Assembly (NCBI GenBank): GCA_002389995.1 | Contig: DGRR01000066.1 | Coordinates: forward strand, 1-5,968 | Origin: Ruminococcus sp. UBA4383 | GTDB lineage: Bacteria > Bacillota > Clostridia > Oscillospirales > Ruminococcaceae | Direction: 5' to 3' | DNA: 5,968 bases | Part shown: positions 1 through 3,954 of the stretch, in pieces | Layout of the letters: every line of letters starts with the position of its first letter | How positions within the stretch are numbered: position 1 is the first letter of the stretch | Translations under genes and position numbers: made by a program | The notes under the pieces: generated by a model | Databases searched by the model: none | What the model saw: the letters and a program-made list of their open reading frames with translations, nothing else | What the model was told of the DNA's origin: nothing

Positions 1-64
1 TCTTTTTTATGTGAACACGCTGTAACAAACTCAAAGTAATAACCTAATTCCGCAAAGTTCAAAT

Positions 65-116
65 TTAAAAACATTCGATTTCAAGCTACATATAGCCGAA
101 AATTAAATGTTTTTGA
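65..116. repeat. Imperfect long inverted repeat, nested hairpins
   Basis: The outer arms AAAAACATT (67-75) and AATGTTTTT (106-114) are exact reverse complements and can be lengthened by T-A and G-U pairs to 65/116. Inside, TTTC (79-82) can pair with GAAA (98-101), and GCTA (85-88) with TAGC (93-96) around the loop CATA. This gives one continuous, interrupted stem. The arms are AT-rich, so chance is possible. No known RNA family is recognised. Confidence 0.35.
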
Positions 117-122
117 GATTCG

Positions 123-149
123 TTTTTTTCACCCAATGGGTGAAGAAAA
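123..149. repeat. 12-bp hairpin with GC core, T-run 5' and A-run 3'
   Basis: TTCACCC (128-134) pairs with GGGTGAA (138-144) around the loop AAT. The stem continues downward through a T127-G145 wobble and four T-A pairs (T123-126 with A146-149). The T-run is on the 5' side and the A-run on the 3' side, opposite to an intrinsic terminator in either direction. It could be an RNA fold in a leader or a protein binding site. Confidence 0.45.
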
Positions 150-157
150 ATCTAAGT

Positions 158-175
158 AAAAATCAGCTGATTTTT
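158..175. repeat. Perfect 18-bp palindrome
   Basis: AAAAATCAGCTGATTTTT is its own reverse complement. It could be an operator-type site for a dimeric protein, or a weak stem (AAAAATC/GATTTTT) followed by Ts. GATTTTTC (169-176) can also pair with GAAAAATC (145-152), whose first bases belong to the preceding hairpin, so the two folds are mutually exclusive. That arrangement resembles an attenuator, but this is inference only. Confidence 0.45.
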
Positions 176-218
176 CGCTATGATTCGGTAAATATCAGCA
201 ATAATATTAGATTGAGTT

Positions 219-728
219 TTGCGGATTCAGGTAATAATTGAAGAAATCCGTTCAGCTTCAGTTAAAGCTGATGAACAGGAATACACCAGCAAAGCAATTG
301 ACGAAGTTATGATTGAAATGGGGTATAAGCTGATAGGTGACCGTACTGTTACAAAAAGAAGCGGAAGGCAATTTCACAGTGAACTTTACACTTTTTCAGA
401 AGGAACAGCGGTCAATATCACACGTTCTTCAAATGGACAGATAACTATGGAACTTGCAGGTCTGGATTATTCTGACCGTCAGCCGACTGATGATGAAAGT
501 GATATGCTTTGTGCTGAAATGGAAAGCTTTTGCGGTGTTTTTTCAGAATTTGAGAAAAAACTTGCAAAAAAAGGTGTTCTTTCAAAACACATTTCCATTC
601 TTCCCCCAACAGTGGAATATGCACAGATAATAAATGTTAATGATTACGAAATCAACGAAAATGCAGACTATTCCGAACTGAGAGCAAATAAAGAATCAAG
701 AACAGAAAATGTAAAGCGAATGGAGTAA
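219..728 (+). CDS. Hypothetical protein, probably the C-terminal part of a longer protein
   Basis: The product, 169 residues if TTG 219 is used, matches no family I can name with confidence. It is acidic and probably cytoplasmic, with no signal peptide or membrane segment. Residues 1-35 look helical, possibly the end of a coiled coil. About 35-80 reads as alternating strands (SELYTF, TAVNIT, QITMEL), followed by a helical stretch about 90-120 and a conserved-looking tail near ILPPTVEYAQIINV. The start is doubtful: TTG has no good ribosome binding site, and an in-frame TGA lies at 213-215. ATG 309 and ATG 318 are alternatives, also without strong sites, yet residues before them look protein-like. 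I infer a 5'-truncated remnant of a longer gene. Its stop lies 3 bases before the next ATG, so it was probably cotranscribed with the ATPase gene. A distant likeness to the DUF1257/Ycf35 partners of AAA proteins is possible but weak. Confidence 0.55.
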   Translation: MRIQVIIEEIRSASVKADEQEYTSKAIDEVMIEMGYKLIGDRTVTKRSGRQFHSELYTFSEGTAVNITRSSNGQITMELAGLDYSDRQPTDDESDMLCAEMESFCGVFSEFEKKLAKKGVLSKHISILPPTVEYAQIINVNDYEINENADYSELRANKESRTENVKRME

Positions 729-731
729 AAT

Positions 732-871
732 ATGAATAAATTCATATTTTCAATGACAAATACAGAAAAGCCTATGAAGAATATCTTTGCCATGAAAACA
801 GAATACAGAATTTTACAATCGGTAACAGTGTTATTTCAGTTGGTATTCATAAGAAAGACTTTAAATTTTAA
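732..871 (+). pseudogene. Very short gene, apparently frameshifted
   Basis: ATG 732 follows the upstream stop by 3 bases and has a good site, GGAG at 722-725, 6 bases ahead, so it should be translated. The uninterrupted frame from this ATG gives 48 residues ending at TGA 876-878, but its second half is an unconvincing run (around SVTVLFQLVFIRKTL). If one base is restored in the A run at 766-769 (GAAAAGCC), the reading moves to the frame that ends at TAA 869-871. It would then give 46 residues with a natural-looking end: AYEEYLCHENR, then FTIGNSVISVGIHKKDFKF. I infer a one-base deletion in a homopolymer. Programmed -1 slippage is less likely because AGAAAAG is not a classic slippery heptamer. 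The family is not recognised, and an intact 48-residue product cannot be excluded. Confidence 0.45.
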
Positions 872-877
872 GAGGTG
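871..877 (+). promoter_or_regulatory. Ribosome binding site fixing the ATPase start at ATG 884
   Basis: AGAGGTG lies 6 bases before ATG 884. GTG 875 is in frame three codons upstream but overlaps this site and has no comparable one of its own, so ATG 884 is preferred. The site directly follows the TAA of the preceding small frame (869-871), suggesting translational coupling. Confidence 0.6.
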
Positions 878-883
878 AGTGTA

Positions 884-2749
884 ATGGATTATATTCCGAA
901 ATGGCATAGGGAACTTGATATTTTCAGCAAAATAAAACCATTGATTGTAATTGAAGGAAATGTGTATGATTCTTACAGGCTTCCGATAGAATGTGATATG
1001 CCAAAAGGCTCTATATTGAGGTTGTCTGAGTACCTTCATTATTATTTTAAAAACAGCGGTTATGAGAATATAATTTTTTATGATAATATGCAGGGATTTT
1101 ATAATACCTGCGAAAGCGGTTATACAGAGCGATTCTCTGAACTGGTTGGTGGAAACAATCTCAATGTTTCGTTCAGAAACAATGGAAACAATTCTGCATC
1201 TGCACTTATAAGAACGGCTGTATCACAAAATACTCAGGCTACTGTTATTATAATGGATTTCGCTTCACGCTACATAGTTTCTCCTGACAATCTCAATCAG
1301 TCAGAAGTTGAAAGCTTTACACTCCTCCTGAAAGCATCTATGGAAAGCCATGATGTCAGGACAACTGACGGAATACTGAAAAATATCATTGTGATGATAG
1401 CGAATAAAGTCAATGATATACCTGCATGGTTCTATCTGAATAATCCAAATGAGAAAACTATATCCCTGCAAACTCCTTCAAAAGAAGAACGTGAACTTAT
1501 GGTCAAAGGAGATATGTTTATCAGTTTCTTTGACAGAACAGTTTACAATTCTGAGACAGAGTATTTCAATGAACACCCTGATGAACTTGTAAAGATACAG
1601 GACAGATTTGTTGCACTTACAGACGGATTCAGTTTTACTGAACTGAATGGTTTAAGAAGATTATGCAAAAATGAACGTTTTACAATAAGGAATATGTGTG
1701 ATGTCATTGATTTGTATAAATATGGAATAAAAGAAAATCCATGGAAAAATCTTAATATTTCAGAATTAAAAAATGCTGAAACTGATTTCAGAAAACGTGT
1801 AAAGGGTCAGGATTATGCAATATCCAAAACTCTCGATGTTATCAAAAGAGCAGTAACAGGTATGGCAGGAATCCAGTCATCATCACAAACACGTCCTAAA
1901 GGTGTACTGTTCTTTGCAGGTCCGACAGGTACAGGTAAAACTGAGACAGCTAAAACTCTGGCAGAAAAGCTGTTTGGAGATGAAAGCTGCTGCATAAGAT
2001 TTGATATGAGTGAATACGGACAGAGCCACAGTGACCAGAAATTACTTGGTGCGCCTCCCGGATATGTAGGATATGAAGCTGGTGGACAACTTACAAATGC
2101 TGTTAAGGAAAATCCGTTTTCGATACTTCTTTTTGATGAAATCGAGAAAGCTCACCCGTCTGTACTTGATAAATTCCTCCAGATACTTGAGGACGGAAGA
2201 ATGACTGACGGACAAGGCAATACAATATATTTTTCTGAATGTATAATCATCTTTACAAGTAATCTGGGAATCTATACCCGTGATGAAAATGGAGTCCGCC
2301 ATGCAAATGTTAATTCTGATATGAGTTATGATGAAGTGAGAAAAAACGTCCGTAAAGGTGTAGAAGAATATTTTAAGACAGAACTTGGCAGACCTGAAAT
2401 ACTCAACAGAATAGGCGAAAATATAGTTGTTTATGATTATATTCGCCCTGATGTAGCAAAGCAGATACTTGATGCACAGCTTGAAAAAATTATTAATAAT
2501 CTTATAGCGGATAAGCAAATCAGAATCAGTATTTCTGAAAATGTTTACAGTAAATTGCTTGAAAATGCTTTGAATAACCTTGATAACGGAGGTCGAGGTA
2601 TAGGCAATATTGTGGAAAATTTGCTTATAAATCCGCTTTCAAGATGGCTGTTTGATAATGAAATATTTGATAATTCAGATATTGCAATAACAGCTATAAA
2701 TGAAGAAAAACTGCCGGTTTCTGTTGAATGTGCGAGGAATAACAGATGA
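884..2749 (+). CDS. Tandem AAA+ ATPase: degenerate N-terminal AAA plus ClpB/ClpC-type D2 domain
   Basis: This is a cytoplasmic ATPase of 621 residues (ATG numbering). The C-terminal half is a Clp/Hsp100 D2 module: Walker A GPTGTGKTE (346-354), pore loop GYVG (393-396), Walker B LLFDE (415-419), sensor-1 Asn460 in FTSNLG, arginine finger Arg509 in PEILNR, then a D2-small-like domain with sensor-2 Arg571 in GGRG. These are the residues needed for ATP hydrolysis and substrate threading. The N-terminal 1-300 has no Clp N domain and no Walker A. It keeps AAA-like landmarks: a GNVYD segment (25-29), a Walker-B-like strand ending in Asp125, sensor-like Asn174, and a PSKEER box near 198-203. I read it as a dead AAA domain, loosely like those of Ycf46-type proteins. 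No IGF/IGL ClpP-docking loop is visible, so it more likely remodels proteins than feeds ClpP. It overlaps the PP2C gene by ATGA. It is intact, unlike its neighbours. Confidence 0.9.
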   Translation: MDYIPKWHRELDIFSKIKPLIVIEGNVYDSYRLPIECDMPKGSILRLSEYLHYYFKNSGYENIIFYDNMQGFYNTCESGYTERFSELVGGNNLNVSFRNNGNNSASALIRTAVSQNTQATVIIMDFASRYIVSPDNLNQSEVESFTLLLKASMESHDVRTTDGILKNIIVMIANKVNDIPAWFYLNNPNEKTISLQTPSKEERELMVKGDMFISFFDRTVYNSETEYFNEHPDELVKIQDRFVALTDGFSFTELNGLRRLCKNERFTIRNMCDVIDLYKYGIKENPWKNLNISELKNAETDFRKRVKGQDYAISKTLDVIKRAVTGMAGIQSSSQTRPKGVLFFAGPTGTGKTETAKTLAEKLFGDESCCIRFDMSEYGQSHSDQKLLGAPPGYVGYEAGGQLTNAVKENPFSILLFDEIEKAHPSVLDKFLQILEDGRMTDGQGNTIYFSECIIIFTSNLGIYTRDENGVRHANVNSDMSYDEVRKNVRKGVEEYFKTELGRPEILNRIGENIVVYDYIRPDVAKQILDAQLEKIINNLIADKQIRISISENVYSKLLENALNNLDNGGRGIGNIVENLLINPLSRWLFDNEIFDNSDIAITAINEEKLPVSVECARNNR

Positions 2750-3240
2750 ATATTTATGCTGCAACAAAAAAAGGAAAAAACAAATCATGCAGCGAGGACA
2801 GAATAGTTGTTGATGAAATTATCCTTAATGATGAGTACAGGTTGTTTGAAAATATCTCACCTAAAATAATAGGAATTTCAGACGGAGTAGGTGGAAATGC
2901 CGGCGGAGAACTTGCATCACAATTTCTATGTGAAAGAGTTTTATCATTGTCAGAAGGCAATATTCTGTATAAAGCAACAGATTTGAATGAAAGTCTGCTA
3001 AAATACGCTTTCAGCATAAATGGAAAAGAAAAAATGGCTGCAACATTTTCGGCTGTTGTATTTGGCAAAGATACAAGAATATTACATATTGGCAATACAA
3101 GAATATACGCAGTTCAGGGCAGTTATCTGAAACAACTTACAACTGACCACACTACATATAATCATTTGAAGCTCCGTGGACTTCATGAAGAAGCTGAACA
3201 TTGTAATAAAAGCGAAATTGTTTCATGCTTTGGCGGATAA
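2746..3240 (+). CDS. PP2C-type Ser/Thr protein phosphatase, C-terminally truncated
   Basis: Members of the PPM/PP2C family are metal-dependent phosphatases that dephosphorylate Ser/Thr. Visible motifs: SED near 16-18 (the usual ED metal ligand), DGVGG (46-50), ATFSAVV (99-105, the GTT-type strand), HIGNTRIYAV (114-123, the GDSR-type strand) and TTDHTT (132-137). The protein ends at 164 with SCFGG, where the family normally has an LGG turn. Bacterial PP2Cs usually run to about 230-250 residues and then carry SDGxxD and DN motifs that supply further metal ligands; these are absent. No other frame after 3240 restores them. It is therefore probably inactive or a pseudogene, though a regulatory pseudophosphatase is possible. 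The start is solid: GAGGA at 2734-2738 lies 7 bases ahead, and ATG overlaps the ATPase stop, implying coupled translation and joint function. Confidence 0.85.
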   Translation: MNIYAATKKGKNKSCSEDRIVVDEIILNDEYRLFENISPKIIGISDGVGGNAGGELASQFLCERVLSLSEGNILYKATDLNESLLKYAFSINGKEKMAATFSAVVFGKDTRILHIGNTRIYAVQGSYLKQLTTDHTTYNHLKLRGLHEEAEHCNKSEIVSCFGG

Positions 3241-3251
3241 GACTGAAAACA

Positions 3252-3266
3252 AATAGAAATTCTATT
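3252..3266. repeat. Short AT-rich inverted repeat between convergent genes
   Basis: AATAGA (3252-3257) and TCTATT (3261-3266) form a 6-bp stem with a 3-base loop, between the phosphatase stop and the end of the convergent coiled-coil gene. A run of seven Ts lies 20 bases downstream on the plus strand (3287-3293). As a terminator it is weak, and the T-run is too far away. No better terminator is visible for either gene. Confidence 0.2.
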
Positions 3267-3304
3267 ACTAAATATTTCATTGTTTATTTTTTTGACATTT
3301 GAAG

Positions 3305-3559
3305 TTATAACAAATGTTTATCCAAATCAGCTTTCTGCCTTTTAATAGCTGATACTTTAGCTTCTTCCTGCCTGAAATCAATAGCTGGCTGATCTGATAC
3401 AGCATTCAAAAGATTGAACATTTTCAGAGTTTGACTTCTCTTCTTAATGTAGCCTTCCATTTGCTCAGAAAGGTTCATATTCTTTAAAGTTTCAAGTGTC
3501 TCCTCTAATATTTTAACTTTATTTTCAAGAATTTTTATTCTTTCTTCCCAATCATTCAT
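3305..3559 (-). CDS. Small coiled-coil protein, function unknown
   Basis: The product has 84 residues, is charged and has no signal peptide or membrane segment. Residues 1-30 form a heptad-like amphipathic helix (ILENKVKILEETLETL). A middle helix follows (QMEGYIKKRSQTLKMFNLLNAV), then a short SDQPAIDF link and a C-terminal Lys/Glu-rich helix. This suggests an oligomerising adaptor or antitoxin-like partner, but no family or function can be assigned. The start is well supported: the minus strand reads GGAGGGAG (complement of 3567-3574) 7 bases before ATG, and a near-consensus promoter lies about 55 bases upstream. The gene runs toward the phosphatase gene and ends 64 bases from it, so it is a separate transcription unit. 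Whether it belongs functionally to the ATPase cluster is unknown. Confidence 0.8.
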   Translation of the reverse strand: MNDWEERIKILENKVKILEETLETLKNMNLSEQMEGYIKKRSQTLKMFNLLNAVSDQPAIDFRQEEAKVSAIKRQKADLDKHLL

Positions 3560-3614
3560 TTATATTCTCCCTCCATAAAAAATACCGCATAAATTAAGTA
3601 TATATTATACTCTC

Positions 3615-3643
3615 ATTATACTCTACTTGAATAATCTTTTCAA
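3615..3643 (-). promoter_or_regulatory. Sigma-70-type promoter for the coiled-coil gene
   Basis: On the minus strand, TTGAAA (complement of 3638-3643), a 17-base spacer, and TATAAT (complement of 3615-3620) give a perfect -10 and a -35 with one mismatch to TTGACA. Transcription would start near 3608 and leave a leader of roughly 50 bases containing the GGAGGGAG site. A second TATAAT (complement of 3604-3609) lies just downstream but has only a poor -35. Confidence 0.75.
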
Positions 3644-3645
3644 GT
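3625..3645. repeat. Inverted repeat over the -35 box, possible operator
   Basis: ACTTGAA (3625-3631) and TTCAAGT (3639-3645) are exact 7-base complements separated by 7 bases. The right arm contains most of the -35 hexamer and the left arm lies in the spacer, so a dimeric repressor bound here would block RNA polymerase. The geometry is seen directly; the repression role is inference. Confidence 0.5.
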
Positions 3646-3651
3646 ACATAA

Positions 3652-3816
3652 GTCAAGATATACATAGACACTATCACATTCCTTGTTAAGCAGATAGCAA
3701 AAATATTCTATTCAGTAATCAAAATCAACGGATACGAAAAGATAGAATCTATCTGTGATTCGGTGAAAAATGACATATACTCCCATATATTATATATATC
3801 GGATTCATATGGCTGA
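3652..3816 (+). pseudogene. Possible gene remnant: 54-codon open frame without a start
   Basis: Between TAA 3649-3651 and TGA 3814-3816 one plus frame is open for 54 codons. It reads as a plausible protein fragment, with stretches such as FLVKQIAKIFYSVIKINGY and EKIESICDSVKNDIYSHILY. Many codons end in C or G (ATC, TTC, TAC, GAC, AAG), which stands out in such AT-rich DNA and suggests past coding. There is no ATG, GTG or TTG near its beginning and no ribosome binding site. At the 3' end the next frame stays open from ATG 3809 as MAEKFRLPDCPDR to a TAA at 3848-3850, which could be a frameshifted tail. A chance open frame of this length is also possible, and no family is recognised. Confidence 0.25.
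3740..3754. repeat. 15-base palindrome
   Basis: AGATAGA and TCTATCT are exact complements around a single A. CAGATAG (3691-3697) also matches CTATCTG (3749-3755) in reverse complement. The palindrome lies about 100 bases behind the coiled-coil gene promoter, too far for a simple operator, and inside a possible coding remnant, so it may be incidental. Confidence 0.25.
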
Positions 3817-3851
3817 GAAGTTCAGATTGCCCGACTGTCCTGACAGATAAC

Positions 3852-3889
3852 AAAAATCGCAGATTTTCAAAATGAGAACCTGCGATTTT
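3852..3889 (-). terminator. Rho-independent terminator of the dockerin gene
   Basis: AAAATCGCAG (3853-3862) and CTGCGATTTT (3880-3889) form a perfect 10-bp stem. After one A-C mismatch, TTTTCA (3864-3869) pairs with TGAGAA (3873-3878, one G-U) around the loop AAA. Read on the minus strand, the hairpin ends in a run of five Ts (complement of 3852-3856), as expected for an intrinsic terminator, about 65 bases after the dockerin gene stop. It could work weakly in the other direction too. Confidence 0.8.
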
Positions 3890-3954
3890 CAGACTGCATT
3901 AAAACTTGTTGAATCAGTAGAAATAAAATCAGAAATTATCAGTTGTAAAATATT

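Larger units (their letters stand above)
1..218. other. Gene-free leader region rich in inverted repeats
   Basis: No open frame with coding character is visible on either strand. The stretch is AT-rich and holds at least three inverted repeats (65-116, 123-149, 158-175), listed separately. I looked for a sigma-70 promoter in front of the plus-strand cluster. TTGAGA at 113-118 and TATGAT at 179-184 exist but are not properly spaced with each other or with other hexamers, so no promoter is called. The region may be a structured leader, an old recombination junction, or the 3' flank of something left of the window. Confidence 0.5.
3560..3954. other. Intergenic stretch between the two minus-strand genes
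   Basis: From left to right it holds the ribosome binding site and promoter of the coiled-coil gene, the inverted repeat over its -35, a possible 54-codon gene remnant on the plus strand (3652-3816), a 15-base palindrome inside that remnant, an AT-only run near 3786-3799, and the terminator hairpin of the dockerin gene. No RNA gene is recognised. Confidence 0.6.

Noticed and set aside
123..149. Hairpin considered as an intrinsic terminator
   Set aside because: The T-run lies 5' and the A-run 3' of the stem, so neither strand has a U-tract after the hairpin.
2042..2518. 158-codon open frame on the minus strand
   Set aside because: It lies opposite the Clp-type domain of the ATPase, whose catalytic motifs are all in the plus frame. 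Its sequence is an unstructured Ile/Phe/Tyr-rich shadow.
2754..3095. 113-codon open frame on the minus strand
   Set aside because: It is opposite the PP2C motifs, which are clearly coded on the plus strand, and has no ribosome binding site of its own.
181..3764. TGATTCGGT shared at 181-189 and 3756-3764 as direct repeats flanking the cluster
   Set aside because: Nine bases is short, the flanks do not match, and TGATTCGG also occurs inside the dockerin gene near 5533. It is not credible as an attachment site or target duplication.
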